Below are positions 8,992 to 18,588 of a DNA stretch of 64,000 nt, in pieces. The first letter of the stretch is position 1. Each line of letters opens with the position of its first letter. Both the position numbers and the translations under genes were made by a program. Source of the DNA: Brevundimonas sp. (GTDB lineage Bacteria; Pseudomonadota; Alphaproteobacteria; Caulobacterales; Caulobacteraceae); assembly GCA_027531145.1 (NCBI GenBank), contig JAPZRF010000009.1, forward strand, positions 1 through 64,000, given 5' to 3'. Below the pieces are notes generated by a model. That model worked only from the letters and a program-made list of their open reading frames with translations. It did no database searches and had not been told where the DNA came from.

Positions 8992-9678
8992 TCACAGCTG
9001 GATCAGGTGGTTGGGCAGTTCGTCGGGGTTGCGCGGCCCGGGCGGAAAGTGCCCCGCGAGGATGCTGCCGCAGCGCTCCACCGCCGCGACGAAGCCGTCA
9101 CCGGCCCGCCTGCGCTTGAGGGCCCGGGCGAGGTCCTCGATCACCTCGCTCCAGACAGACGGGTCCACGCGACTGTAGATGCCGCGGTCAGCGATCACCT
9201 CGACCACGTGCTCCTCCAGCGCCGCATAGATCATGATACCCGTGCGCCGCTCGGTGACATGGATGCCGTGCGTCAGGAACTGCTCCATGGCGGCGCGATG
9301 CACCCGGGCGCGGCGCAGCGGGGCCGGGACCATGATCCGGCGCAGACCCGGCAGCTGCAGCACCAGCAGGGTGATGATGAACACCGCCGCTTGGGCCACC
9401 GCGTAGGCGGCCAGGGTGCTGCCGAGGATGACGTCGCGGGCTGCAGTGTGGGACGCCTCCCAGTTCTCGCCCATCCCGGGGAACCAGGCCGCCTCGAAAC
9501 CCAGCGGGATCAAGCCCAGCGGCAGCACGAGGGCGGCCGCGGCGGCCCAGGCAAGGGCCACGTCCTGCCAGCCGGCCGCGCGGCCGGCCAGCACGCAGAA
9601 GATTTCCCCGGATGTGGTCCGTTCGGCCTCGGCGATCGCTGCGGAAATCCGCGCCTGGTCCTGTTCGCTGACCCGCAT
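8992..9678 (-). CDS. TPM-domain membrane protein
   Basis: The 228-residue product begins MRVSEQDQARISAAIAEAERTTSGEI, the start of a TPM domain that here precedes the membrane segments. Two hydrophobic helices follow at about 40-60 and 85-115, and the ERRTGIMIYAALEEH motif typical of the second half of the TPM fold is near residue 150. The ATG at 9678 is chosen over a GTG three bases upstream because it overlaps the preceding stop as TGATG, the same coupling seen between the two genes upstream. Last gene of a lemA-ygcG-TPM operon; probably envelope-related. Confidence 0.8.
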   Translation of the reverse strand: MRVSEQDQARISAAIAEAERTTSGEIFCVLAGRAAGWQDVALAWAAAAALVLPLGLIPLGFEAAWFPGMGENWEASHTAARDVILGSTLAAYAVAQAAVFIITLLVLQLPGLRRIMVPAPLRRARVHRAAMEQFLTHGIHVTERRTGIMIYAALEEHVVEVIADRGIYSRVDPSVWSEVIEDLARALKRRRAGDGFVAAVERCGSILAGHFPPGPRNPDELPNHLIQL

Positions 9679-10460
9679 CACCAGCCTCCCGAGGCACCAC
9701 CGCCGCCGAAGCTGCCGCCGCCGCCGCCGAAACTCCCGCCCCCGAACCCGCCGCCGCGGCCGCCGCCACGGCTCAGAGCGTCCAGTGCCGCCCAGGCGAT
9801 GATGGGCCCCAGTCCGTCCGGCTGTCGCCGACGACCACGCAGGCCTCCGCCGATCAGGCCGAGGAAGAGGAACAGGAACACCAGAGCCACCAAGATGGCG
9901 GGGCCGACCGGCGTCGAGGGCCGGGGGGCTTCGGCCGCTGCGGCGCGGGCCTGGGCTTCGGCCGGATCAGCGCGCAGTTGACCCTCGACGGCCTCGACAC
10001 CCGCGAGAATGCCAGCCTCGTAGGCCCCTTCCCGGAAGCGCGGGAGGATATCGTGGTGGATAGTCAGGGCCGACCAGGCGTCGGTCAGGATCGGCTCCAG
10101 CCCGTAGCCGACCTCGATGCGCACGCGCCGCTCGACCGGGGCGACGATAAGGAGCACGCCATTGTCGGTCTCCGACTGCCCGATGCCCCAGGCCCGACCA
10201 AGGCGGTAGCCGTAGTCCTCGATCTCCAGGTCCTGCAATGACCGGACGGTGACGACCACCAACTGGTCAGAGGTGTCGGTCTCCAGCTGCGCCAGCCGTG
10301 TCTCAAGCGCCGCCTCGGTCTCCGGTGACAGCAGGCCGGCCTCATCGACGACCCGGCCTGCAAGGGCCGGGAATGTCGGCGAGCCCTGCGCCAGCGCCGC
10401 CGGCGCGGCGGCCAACGTCAGCGCCAGAAGAAAGGTGGCGAGCCGCAAGAGTCGGGTCAT
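9678..10460 (-). CDS. YgcG/TPM-domain secreted membrane protein with Gly-rich tail
   Basis: The 260-residue product has a signal peptide (LLALTLAAAPAALAQG, cleavage near residue 25), a TPM domain (about 30-155, with DNGVLLIVAPVERRVRIEVG), one membrane helix (about 185-205) and a Gly/Ser-rich tail (GGGRGGGFGGGSFGGG). This is the standard YgcG layout, placing the TPM domain in the periplasm. Start and stop are coupled to lemA upstream (TGATG at 10458-10462) and to the TPM gene downstream. LemA/YgcG pairs are widespread; their role is poorly known. Confidence 0.88.
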   Translation of the reverse strand: MTRLLRLATFLLALTLAAAPAALAQGSPTFPALAGRVVDEAGLLSPETEAALETRLAQLETDTSDQLVVVTVRSLQDLEIEDYGYRLGRAWGIGQSETDNGVLLIVAPVERRVRIEVGYGLEPILTDAWSALTIHHDILPRFREGAYEAGILAGVEAVEGQLRADPAEAQARAAAAEAPRPSTPVGPAILVALVFLFLFLGLIGGGLRGRRRQPDGLGPIIAWAALDALSRGGGRGGGFGGGSFGGGGGSFGGGGASGGW

Positions 10461-11140
10461 CAGGCCCCCGGTGCCGCACCCGGCGTGACCGGGGGCTGGC
10501 CGCCGCCCGGTGTCCCGGCGGCGGCCGGTGGGGCCTCAAGGTTGAAGCTCACCGTCGGGGCCGTCTGGGCCTCGGCGGTGGCCGTGAACAGCTGCATCGG
10601 CTCGGACCCGCTGTGGAGGGTGTTGGCCCAGATCACTGTCGGGAACACGCGCAGCGTGGTGTTGTACTGGCGCACCGCCTCATTGTAGTCGCGCCGGGCG
10701 ATCTGGATGCGGTTCTCGGTGCCCTCCAGCTGCGACTGCAGCGCCAGGAAGTTCTGGTTGGCCTGCAGTTGCGGATAGGCCTCGACCGTCACCAGCAGGC
10801 GCGACAGGGCGCTGGATAGCTGGCCCTGGGCCGCCTGGTACTGCTGGAACGCCTGCGGGTTGCTGAGATCCGAGGCGTCCAGGTTGATCGAGGTGGCGCG
10901 GGCCCGGGCCTCGGTCACCTCGGTCAGGGTGGCGCGCTCCTGGATGGCCGAGGCCTGCACCGTGGCCACGAGGTTGGGCACCAGGTCGGCCCGCCGCTGG
11001 TACTGGCTCTGGACGTCGGCCCAAGCCGCCTCCGCCCGCTCCTGCTGCTCCGGAATGGTGTTGACGCCGCAGGCGACCGTCAGCGGCGCGAGGGCCGCGA
11101 TCGCGACGATCACCGTGAGACGCTTGTGTGCACCGACCAT
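10460..11140 (-). CDS. lemA: LemA family protein
   Basis: The 226-residue product has an N-terminal hydrophobic segment ending TVACG, a possible lipobox, followed by the LemA helical domain (YQRRADLVPNLV, then YPQLQANQNF.ALQSQLEGTENRI split by a few residues, and YN..VRQYN). The C-terminus is Pro/Gly-rich. ATG at 11140 is preferred over the TTG at 11146 because AAGGGGAG is correctly spaced from it. First gene of the lemA-ygcG-TPM operon. Confidence 0.9.
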   Translation of the reverse strand: MVGAHKRLTVIVAIAALAPLTVACGVNTIPEQQERAEAAWADVQSQYQRRADLVPNLVATVQASAIQERATLTEVTEARARATSINLDASDLSNPQAFQQYQAAQGQLSSALSRLLVTVEAYPQLQANQNFLALQSQLEGTENRIQIARRDYNEAVRQYNTTLRVFPTVIWANTLHSGSEPMQLFTATAEAQTAPTVSFNLEAPPAAAGTPGGGQPPVTPGAAPGA

Positions 11141-11224
11141 GTCCAACGCTCCCCTTGCCGTTGAGCAACAAGTACCAGTGCTCGTCGGCCCGGTTCAAGC
11201 GCGGGTTTGCAACAGAACGCCGGC

Positions 11225-12145
11225 TCAGCCCAGGACGTCGGGCTCCACGCCCGCGGCGCGGCAGGCGGCCAAATAGGTATTGGCCAGCAGGCAGGCGATC
11301 GTCATCGGGCCGACACCGCCCGGCACCGGGGTGATCGCCCCTGCGACGGCGGCAGTCTCCGCAAAGGCCACGTCGCCGACCACGCGGGTTCCGCCCGCCG
11401 CCGCCTTCACCGGATCGGCCGAGGGCACGCGGTTGATGCCGACGTCGATAACAGTAGCACCCGGCTTGATCCAGTCGCCGCGGATCATCTCTGGCTTGCC
11501 CACGGCAGCGACGAGGATGTCGGCGCGACGGCAGATCGTCGGCAGGTCGCGGCTGCGCGAATGGGCGATTGTGACGGTGCAGTTCTCCGCCAGCAGCAGC
11601 TGGGCCATCGGCTTGCCGACAATGTTCGAGCGGCCCACAACCAGCGCCTCCAGCCCCGACAGGTCGCCGAGCGTGTGGCGCAGCAGCAGGATGGCACCCT
11701 GCGGCGTGCAGGGGGTCAGCGCGGGCAGCCCGACCGCAAGGCGGCCGACGTTGAGCACGTGGAAGCCGTCGACATCCTTGGCCGGGTCGATAGCGTCGAG
11801 AACGGCGGCGGAGTCGATGTGGCCGGGCAGGGGCATCTGCACCAGAATGCCGTGAATGCCGGGATCGGCGTTGAGGCGGCCGATCAGGTCCAGCAGTTCG
11901 GCCTGGCTGGTGGTTTCCGCGAGGCGGTGAGTGTCCGACCGCATGCCGGCGGCGGCTGTCTGCTCGCCCTTGTTGCGGACGTAGATCTGGCTGGCCGGGT
12001 CCTCGCCGACGATCACGACGGCCAGCCCGGGCTGGACGCCATGATCTGATCGCAGCCGCGCCGCCGCGGCGGCCACACGTCCGCGCAGCCCTTCGGCGAA
12101 GGCCTTGCCGTCGATGCGGCACGCAGGGGCAGGGGCGTCGGCCAT
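11225..12145 (-). CDS. folD: Bifunctional methylenetetrahydrofolate dehydrogenase / methenyltetrahydrofolate cyclohydrolase
   Basis: The product of about 306 residues carries the FolD signatures: the catalytic YVRNKGEQ motif (Tyr/Lys) near residue 50, [11 protein letters not shown] near 80, [16 protein letters not shown] near 165 (NADP site) and [10 protein letters not shown] near 275. It interconverts 5,10-methylene- and 10-formyl-tetrahydrofolate. An upstream GTG at 12178 would add 11 residues, but the ATG at 12145 has GGAG at good spacing and gives the usual length. Confidence 0.95.
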   Translation of the reverse strand: MADAPAPACRIDGKAFAEGLRGRVAAAAARLRSDHGVQPGLAVVIVGEDPASQIYVRNKGEQTAAAGMRSDTHRLAETTSQAELLDLIGRLNADPGIHGILVQMPLPGHIDSAAVLDAIDPAKDVDGFHVLNVGRLAVGLPALTPCTPQGAILLLRHTLGDLSGLEALVVGRSNIVGKPMAQLLLAENCTVTIAHSRSRDLPTICRRADILVAAVGKPEMIRGDWIKPGATVIDVGINRVPSADPVKAAAGGTRVVGDVAFAETAAVAGAITPVPGGVGPMTIACLLANTYLAACRAAGVEPDVLG

Positions 12146-12244
12146 GGACGGGCTCCGAAAGTCTGACCTGAAAGGCACGCGGCGCGTTTACAGAGGCCGG
12201 GGTTCAGCGTCTATGATCTGGCGACTGTTCGGAGAGAGACTCGC

Positions 12245-14065
12245 ATGCGCCGCACCCTGATGGCCGCCACCGCTGCGGCCCTGACCCTGGCCACGGCCGG
12301 GGGTGTCGCGGCCCAGTCGCCCGCGCGCCTCGCGATCGGCGACGACCTCGAAGGCATCCTGACCCGAGCGGACGCCCAGCAGGACGGTTATCGCTACGAC
12401 GACCATGTGTTCGAGGCTTCGGTCGGCCAGCGGCTGGAGGCGATCCTGCGAGCCGACGACTTCGACGCCTTCCTCGAGGTGTACGGCGAGGGCGAGACTG
12501 CGGGCGAACCGCTCGGCTGGGACGATGACGGGCTGGGCGAGGGCTTCCATTCGCGCCTGCGCTTCACCGTGCCCTACAGCGGCCGCTTCGTGCTGCGCGC
12601 GCGGACCCTGGCAGGTCTCGACGGCGGCCCCTACCAGCTCTCCCTCGCCGAGCGCGCGCCGCCGCCGCCGGCTCCGGCACCCAAGCCGCTGCGGCTTGAC
12701 GATCCGGTCGCGGGCGAATTGGCGGACGGCGACCCTGTCGATGACGCCGACGCGATCCACGACGCCTTCGCGTTCACGGCGAGCGCGGGCCAGCGCGACC
12801 AGTTCACGCTTGAGTCCGAGGACTTCGACGCCCTGCTCGTGATCGGGCGGGACAATGGCGGCGAATTCGTAGAACTGGCGCGCAATGATGATGGCCCCGG
12901 GATCGGCCTGAACTCGCGGCTCGTGTTCACCGCGCCCGAGGCCGGGACCTATGTCGTGCAGGCCCGTTCCCTCGGCGGCAGCGATCTGGGAGCCTACACC
13001 CTGACCCGGACCACGCCGCCGCCGCCGCCGCCGCGCACGGCGATCGTGGTCGGAGACACTCGCACGGGCACCCTCACGGCCGATGCCGCTACAAGCGCCG
13101 AGGGCTACCGCGCCGACGTCTACGCCTTCTCCGGCGCCGCTGGCGACCGGGTACAGATCTCGGTCGCCTCGGACGATTTCGACACCTACCTGAGCCTCGT
13201 CGGCCCGGATGGGGGCGTGGTCGCCGAGGATGATGATGGCGGGCAGATCGGCACCAATTCGCGCCTGACCCAAACCCTGGCAGTGGCCGGCGAGTATCTG
13301 GTCGAGGTGCGGGCCTTCGCCGACAATGGCGAGGGACGTTACGAGCTGGCGCTGGAGGGCTTGGCGCCGCCGCTGCCGCCGATCGACCTGGTCGCTGGCC
13401 GAAACCACAGCGGTGCCCTGACCAACGACAGTCCCGAGGATGCCGACGGCCGCGCCTACCAGGACTTCCGCGTTCAGCTGCAGGCCGGGCGCCGGTTCCA
13501 GGCCATCCTGCGGTCGGGTGACTTCGACAGCTATCTGCGCATCGGTGCCGCAGAGGGCGAGTTCCTGCCGCTGGCCGAGGACGATGATGGGCTCGGCGAG
13601 GGCTTCAATTCGCGGCTGAACTTCGTGCCGGAGGCAGACGGAGCCTATCTGCTGAGGGTCTCGCCGCTGGGGCCGAACACCACGGGCCTTTTCGCCCTTG
13701 AGACCCTCGATCGTGGGCCCGTGCCCGCGCCGGGTAGCATTCTTGTCGGAGGCGTGGCGCGCGGCGAGCTGACCGAGGACGATGGCCTCGCTGACGGCGT
13801 CTACTTCGATGCCTACCGGATACGGCTGAAGGCTGACGAGGCGATCCGCTTGACCATGGTCTCCAACGACTTCGATGTGTTGGTCGCCATCGGGCCAGAC
13901 GATGAGCCCTTCATGGCCGCCGCCAGCGACGATGACGGCCTGTCCGACACCCAGGCCCGTCTTGACTGGACGGCACCCGAGGATGGCGTCTACCTCATCC
14001 GGGCGCAGGGGTTCGACGCTACACAGCTGGGCCCCTACATCCTCAGGGTCGAGCCCAAGCCCTGA
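12245..14065 (+). CDS. Secreted protein with five PPC (pre-peptidase C-terminal) repeats
   Basis: The 606-residue product has a signal peptide (MRRTLMAATAAALTLATAGGVAAQ) and five tandem repeats of about 110-120 residues. Each contains a DDFDAFLEVYG-type strand, then DDDG..G..SRL and a Y.L....L terminal strand, joined by Pro-rich linkers (APPPPAPAPKP, TTPPPPPPR). PPC domains are beta-sandwich modules normally attached to secreted enzymes; here no catalytic domain accompanies them. Acidic DDDG loops suggest Ca2+ binding. It lies 11 bases before crtY and may share transcription with it; a shorter paralogue is at 19691. Confidence 0.85.
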   Translation: MRRTLMAATAAALTLATAGGVAAQSPARLAIGDDLEGILTRADAQQDGYRYDDHVFEASVGQRLEAILRADDFDAFLEVYGEGETAGEPLGWDDDGLGEGFHSRLRFTVPYSGRFVLRARTLAGLDGGPYQLSLAERAPPPPAPAPKPLRLDDPVAGELADGDPVDDADAIHDAFAFTASAGQRDQFTLESEDFDALLVIGRDNGGEFVELARNDDGPGIGLNSRLVFTAPEAGTYVVQARSLGGSDLGAYTLTRTTPPPPPPRTAIVVGDTRTGTLTADAATSAEGYRADVYAFSGAAGDRVQISVASDDFDTYLSLVGPDGGVVAEDDDGGQIGTNSRLTQTLAVAGEYLVEVRAFADNGEGRYELALEGLAPPLPPIDLVAGRNHSGALTNDSPEDADGRAYQDFRVQLQAGRRFQAILRSGDFDSYLRIGAAEGEFLPLAEDDDGLGEGFNSRLNFVPEADGAYLLRVSPLGPNTTGLFALETLDRGPVPAPGSILVGGVARGELTEDDGLADGVYFDAYRIRLKADEAIRLTMVSNDFDVLVAIGPDDEPFMAAASDDDGLSDTQARLDWTAPEDGVYLIRAQGFDATQLGPYILRVEPKP

Positions 14066-14076
14066 GGATCGCGTCC

Positions 14077-15249
14077 ATGCCCGCCGATACAGAGTTCGAC
14101 CTTATCCTGGTCGGCGGCGGGCTGGCCAACAGCCTGATCGCCTGGCGGCTGGCCCTGACCCGGCCGGAACTCCGCGTGGCGGTGGTCGAACGCGAGGGAC
14201 AGCTGGGCGGCCGCCACACCTGGTCTTTCTTCGACGGCGACGTGTCTGACGCGGAGCGGGCCTGGCTGGCACCCGCCATCGCCCACCGTTGGGCCGGGGG
14301 CTATGAGGTCCACTTCCCCAATCGGTCGCGGATCCTGCGCACGCCCTACAACAGCCTGACGGCGGAGCGGCTTGATGCCGCGGTCAGGCCCCTGCTGGGC
14401 GACCGGCTGATCGCTGCGGAAGCGGTCGACCTGTCGCCGGTCTCGGTGCGACTGGCGGACCAGCGCACCCTGACCGCGCGCGGCGTGATCGACGCGCGCG
14501 GGCCCGGCCCGTCCCCGGAACTGCAGCTGGGCTGGCAGGTGTTCCTTGGTCAGGTGCTGAGGCTGGAGGCCCCGCACGGCCTGACCCGGCCGACCATCAT
14601 GGACGCCACCGTGGCCCAGCACGGGGCCTACCGCTTCGTCTATCTGCTGCCGTTCGACGCGCACACGGTGTTGGTCGAGGACACCTACTATGCCGACGGT
14701 CCGTCGCTGGATCGCTTGGCCATACGCCGGTGTATCGCCGACTACGCCCTGTCGCGCGGCTGGCGGGTCGCGACCGTGGTCGAGGAGGAGGAGGGGGTCC
14801 TGCCGATCGCCCTGGATGGCGACATGGACGCCTTCTGGAGCGCCGGCGCACCCGGGGTCGCCCGGGCCGGACTCGCGGCCGCCATGTTCCATCCGACCAC
14901 CGGCTACTCCTTGCCTGACGCGGTCGAGACTGCCGGGCTCGTCGCCGCAGCGCCCTCGCTTGACGGCGCGTCGCTCCGCCATCTGCTGGAGACACGCTCG
15001 CGCGGCCTCTGGCGCCGCCGCGGCTTCTATCGCCTGCTGGACCGGATGCTGTTCCGGGCCGCCGAGCCCGAGGCCCGGTGGCGGGTCCTGGAGCGCTTCT
15101 ACGGGCTGTCCGAAGGCCTAGTGCGGCGGTTCTACGCAGGCCGCTCCACCTTGCTGGACAAGGCCCGCATCCTGACGGGAAAACCCCCCGTACCTATCCG
15201 GAGAGCTCTGCGCGAACTGCGCGAGACAGGCGAAAGGCAGACCCCATGA
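14077..15249 (+). CDS. crtY: Lycopene beta-cyclase
   Basis: The 390-residue product opens with the FAD/NAD-binding fold FDLILVGGGLANSLIAWRL and has the CrtY-specific LGGRHTWSFFDGDV, followed by YNSL near residue 90, EDTYYADG near residue 200 and a PTTGYSLPDAV motif near residue 272. It cyclises both ends of lycopene to beta-carotene at the inner membrane. It is the first gene of crtYIB; its TGA overlaps the crtI ATG (ATGA at 15246-15249). Confidence 0.95.
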   Translation: MPADTEFDLILVGGGLANSLIAWRLALTRPELRVAVVEREGQLGGRHTWSFFDGDVSDAERAWLAPAIAHRWAGGYEVHFPNRSRILRTPYNSLTAERLDAAVRPLLGDRLIAAEAVDLSPVSVRLADQRTLTARGVIDARGPGPSPELQLGWQVFLGQVLRLEAPHGLTRPTIMDATVAQHGAYRFVYLLPFDAHTVLVEDTYYADGPSLDRLAIRRCIADYALSRGWRVATVVEEEEGVLPIALDGDMDAFWSAGAPGVARAGLAAAMFHPTTGYSLPDAVETAGLVAAAPSLDGASLRHLLETRSRGLWRRRGFYRLLDRMLFRAAEPEARWRVLERFYGLSEGLVRRFYAGRSTLLDKARILTGKPPVPIRRALRELRETGERQTP

Positions 15250-16748
15250 GAGACGTCACGGCCCGCCGCGCGGTGGTCATCGGTGCCGGCTTCGGCGGCA
15301 TCGCCCTGGCCCTTCGCCTGCAGCGCGCGGGGGTGCAGACCACCCTCGTGGAAAAGCGCGACAAGCCGGGCGGCCGCGCGTACGTCTGGAACGACCAGGG
15401 CTTCAAGTTCGACGCCGGCCCAACGGTCATCACCGATCCGGACTGCCTGACCCAGCTGTTCGACGGCACGGGCAGACAGCTGTCGGACTATGTCGAGCTG
15501 ATGCCGGTCGATCCATTTTATCGCCTATGCTGGGAGGACGGGAGAAGCTTCGACTACAACGACGACCAGGCGGCGATGGAGCGCCAGATCGGGGCCTTCA
15601 ACCCGGCCGATGTCGATGGCTACAACCGCTTCCACGCCTACTCCGAGGAGCTCTACCAGGAGGGCTACATCAAGCTTGGGGCGGTGCCGTTCCAGAGCTT
15701 CTGGTCAATGATCAGGGCGGCACCGGAACTGGCGCGGCTGGAGAGCTGGAACAGCGTCCACGCCATGGTGGCGCGCTACATCCGGGACCCGCACCTGCGG
15801 CAGGCCTTCAGCTTCCACACGCTACTGGTTGGCGGAGACCCGTTCAAGACCAGCTCGGTCTACGCCCTGATCCATGCGCTGGAGCGGCGTGGCGGCGTCT
15901 GGTTCGCCCGCGGCGGCACCGGTGCCCTGATCGCCGGCCTCGTCCGGGCCTTCGAGGACATGGGGGGGGTGGTCCAGCTCAACGCACCGGTGGCCCGCAT
16001 CGAGATGGCCGATGGCCGCGCCACCGGCGTGACGCTGGACAGCGGCGAGAGGATCGCGGCCGATATGGTCGCCTCCAACGCCGACGTGGTGCACACCTAC
16101 GACAGGCTGCTGGGCCACACCGCCCGTGGCCAGGCCAAGGCCCGCGACCTCAAGGCCAAGCGCTTCTCCATGTCGCTGTTCGTGCTGCACTTCGGCCTGA
16201 AGGCGAAGCATCCGCAGCTGGCCCACCACACCATCTGTTTCGGGCCACGCTACCGCGAACTGATCAGCGAGATCTTCAAGGGCCCAACGCTGCCCGACGA
16301 CTTCTCGCTCTATCTGCACAGCCCCTGCGCCACCGATCCCGGTATGGCACCGGAGGGCTGCTCGACCTTCTATGTGCTGAGCCCCGTGCCGCACCTCGGG
16401 GCGGCCGACATCGACTGGTCGGTCGAGGGGCCGCGCTATGCCGGCAAGATCATGGATTACCTTGAGGAGCGGTACCTTCCGAACCTCAAGCGGGACCTCG
16501 TCACCCACCGGCTGTGGACTCCGGACGACTTTGAGGACACGCTGAACGCCCACCTCGGCTCGGCCTTCTCGCTGGAGCCGATTCTGACCCAGAGCGCGTG
16601 GTTCCGCACCCATAACCGCGACGACCGGGTGCCGAACCTGTATGTTGTCGGTGCCGGCACCCATCCCGGGGCCGGCATTCCCGGCGTGGTGGGTTCGGCC
16701 AAGGCCACTGCCGGCCTGATGCTCGATGATCTGAAGACCCTGCCATGA
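15246..16748 (+). CDS. crtI: Phytoene desaturase
   Basis: The 500-residue product begins MRDVTARRAVVIGAGFGGIALAL, the dinucleotide-binding loop of CrtI-type desaturases, and ends with the conserved GAGTHPGAGIPGVVGSAK. FDAGPTVITDP near residue 58 and a long carotenoid-binding region follow the family. It converts phytoene to lycopene in four desaturation steps using FAD. The open frame extends further upstream, but the ATG at 15246 overlaps the crtY stop and gives the standard N-terminus. The stop overlaps the crtB start (ATGA at 16745-16748). Confidence 0.96.
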   Translation: MRDVTARRAVVIGAGFGGIALALRLQRAGVQTTLVEKRDKPGGRAYVWNDQGFKFDAGPTVITDPDCLTQLFDGTGRQLSDYVELMPVDPFYRLCWEDGRSFDYNDDQAAMERQIGAFNPADVDGYNRFHAYSEELYQEGYIKLGAVPFQSFWSMIRAAPELARLESWNSVHAMVARYIRDPHLRQAFSFHTLLVGGDPFKTSSVYALIHALERRGGVWFARGGTGALIAGLVRAFEDMGGVVQLNAPVARIEMADGRATGVTLDSGERIAADMVASNADVVHTYDRLLGHTARGQAKARDLKAKRFSMSLFVLHFGLKAKHPQLAHHTICFGPRYRELISEIFKGPTLPDDFSLYLHSPCATDPGMAPEGCSTFYVLSPVPHLGAADIDWSVEGPRYAGKIMDYLEERYLPNLKRDLVTHRLWTPDDFEDTLNAHLGSAFSLEPILTQSAWFRTHNRDDRVPNLYVVGAGTHPGAGIPGVVGSAKATAGLMLDDLKTLP

Positions 16749-17683
16749 CCGACGCCGTCCTGGCCGCCTCGAGGGAGGCGATCACCAAAGGGTCGAAGAG
16801 CTTTCGCGCGGCCTCGCGGCTGTTCGACCCCCGGGTGCGCGAGGACGCCTGGCTGCTCTATGCCTGGTGCCGGCGCTGCGACGACGAGATCGACGGGCAG
16901 GACCACGGCCATGACCAGGAGGCCCTGAGCCGCGAGGAGCAGGAACGGCGACTGGCCCGGCTGTACGACCTGACGCGCCGGGCCCTGGCCGGCGAGGCCA
17001 TGGATGACCCGACCTTCGCCGCCTTCCAGCGCGTCGCGCTGCGCCACCGGCTGCCCGAGCGCTGGCCGCTGGACCTGATCGACGGCTTCGCCATGGACGT
17101 GGCCCGGACCCCCTATCGCACGCTGGAGGACGTTCTGGCCTACTGTTGGCATGTGGCCGGGGTGGTCGGGGTGATGATGGCTCGGGTGATGGGTGCGTCT
17201 GACCCCCTCGTGCTGCGCCGCGCCCAGGACCTCGGGCTGGCCTTTCAGCTGACCAACATCAGCCGCGACGTGATCGAGGACGCCCGCAACGGCCGCGTTT
17301 ACCTCCCGTCCCACTGGCTGGCAGAAGCCGGTCTGGCACCGACGCCGGAGGCGGTCGCCGACCCGGCCAATCGCGCCGCGGTGCATGGGGTAGCCCGGCG
17401 CCTTCTGGACGTGGCCGAGCCTTTTTACGACAGCGCCCGCGCCGGGCTGCGGTCGCTGCCCTTCCGCTCGTCCCTCGCCATCGCCGCCGCCCGCGGCGTC
17501 TATCGCGAGATCGGCCGCAAGGTGGTACGCGACGGCCCTGGTGCCTGGGACCGGCGCGCGGTGGTCGGCAAGGGCATGAAGCTGTGGCTGTTCAGCCGCG
17601 GCCTACTGATTGCCTTCTGGACCCGCCTTCTGGACCGTGACCGGCCCGCGCCTGAGCGGCCGGACATGTGGACGCGGGTTTAG
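16745..17683 (+). CDS. crtB: Phytoene synthase
   Basis: The 312-residue product has the two Asp-rich prenyl-diphosphate motifs of squalene/phytoene synthases: DDEID near residue 43 and NISRDVIEDARNGRVYLP near residue 175, together with the KGSKSFRAASRLF start. It joins two geranylgeranyl diphosphates into phytoene. Last gene of crtYIB, coupled to crtI by an ATGA overlap. crtE, which makes the substrate, is not in this window. Confidence 0.96.
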   Translation: MTDAVLAASREAITKGSKSFRAASRLFDPRVREDAWLLYAWCRRCDDEIDGQDHGHDQEALSREEQERRLARLYDLTRRALAGEAMDDPTFAAFQRVALRHRLPERWPLDLIDGFAMDVARTPYRTLEDVLAYCWHVAGVVGVMMARVMGASDPLVLRRAQDLGLAFQLTNISRDVIEDARNGRVYLPSHWLAEAGLAPTPEAVADPANRAAVHGVARRLLDVAEPFYDSARAGLRSLPFRSSLAIAAARGVYREIGRKVVRDGPGAWDRRAVVGKGMKLWLFSRGLLIAFWTRLLDRDRPAPERPDMWTRV

Positions 17684-18037
17684 GGGCGACGACGCCGCGT
17701 TGTTCTGGCGACCGTCGCGCCAGGTCCTCCCCCGCAGGGGGAGGGGGACCACGCGCAGCGTGGTGGAGGGGGCCGATCCCCGACGCTGGCGCTCATCCCC
17801 CCTCCGTCTCGTCGCTCCGCGCCGAGCCACCTCCCCCTGTGGGAAAGGAATGAGAGCGGCGAAGCCTCTTCGACGTCGTTATGTCCTCCGTGACCTCGCG
17901 GTGTGCGTTGAACGAACCCGCAACACGGGGCCATCAGCGGCCGGCGTCGGCATTGGCGCCCGGTCAGCCGCGCCGCCCCCACCCGGCTTCGGCCTGCGGC
18001 CTCAGCCACCCTCCCCATGAAGGGGAGGGAAAGGGGT
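17684..18037. repeat. Intergenic gap filled with GC-rich foldback repeats
   Basis: No gene is seen between crtB and crtZ, which converge here. 17725-17774 is a hairpin-rich block (CCTCCCCC-GCA-GGGGGAGG, then ACCACGC-GCA-GCGTGGT, then GGAGGGGG). A related block in inverted orientation lies at about 17795-17850, and a short palindrome (CCCTCCCCATGAAGGGGAGGG) at about 18008-18030. The same words recur at 26134, 55238 and 56428. The strong stems could also act as a bidirectional terminator for the two convergent operons. Confidence 0.7.
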
Positions 18038-18526
18038 TCACGCGTCCGTCTTGCGCGCCGCGCGCATGGCCTTCAGCTTCGCCCGCAGCTTGTGGGGATC
18101 CGGCGCGAAGACGAAGCCGAACGAGACGGCTCCCTCCTTCGTCTGTACCGCATGGTGCAGCTTGTGCGCCTGGACGAGGCGGCGGGCGTAGCCGTTCCGC
18201 GGCATGAAGTGGAAGGGCCAGCGCTGGTGCACCAGCCCGTCGTGGACGAAGGCGTAGACCGCGCCATACAGGGTCACACCGGTGGCGATAGCGTAGACCC
18301 ACCACAGGTCGGTGGCCCAGCCGATGACGAACAGGGTAATGGCCACGACCGAACCGACCACGGCGAAGAGGTCATTAACCTCCAGCGGCTTGTCGTGCGG
18401 CTGGTGATGGTCCCGGTGCCACGCCCAGCCCCAGCCGTGCATGATATACTTGTGTGACCACCAGGCGACGCCCTCCATCAGGAAGAAGACCGCCAAGGTC
18501 AGAACGGTGAAGGCGAGCCAGGGCAT
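18038..18526 (-). CDS. crtZ: Beta-carotene hydroxylase
   Basis: The 162-residue integral membrane protein has the histidine boxes of the fatty-acid-hydroxylase-type CrtZ: HKYIMH near residue 25, HRDHH near 37, and the HDGLVHQRWPF and HKLHH region near 115-135. These ligate the di-iron centre. It adds 3-OH groups to beta-ionone rings, giving zeaxanthin from beta-carotene. It converges on crtYIB and is divergent from the IPP isomerase gene 62 bases away. Confidence 0.95.
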   Translation of the reverse strand: MPWLAFTVLTLAVFFLMEGVAWWSHKYIMHGWGWAWHRDHHQPHDKPLEVNDLFAVVGSVVAITLFVIGWATDLWWVYAIATGVTLYGAVYAFVHDGLVHQRWPFHFMPRNGYARRLVQAHKLHHAVQTKEGAVSFGFVFAPDPHKLRAKLKAMRAARKTDA

Positions 18527-18588
18527 AGCCAGTACCTAGCCTTTCGGGCTATCGACCGCCAGCGCGACCCGAAGGCGCGGATGGACCC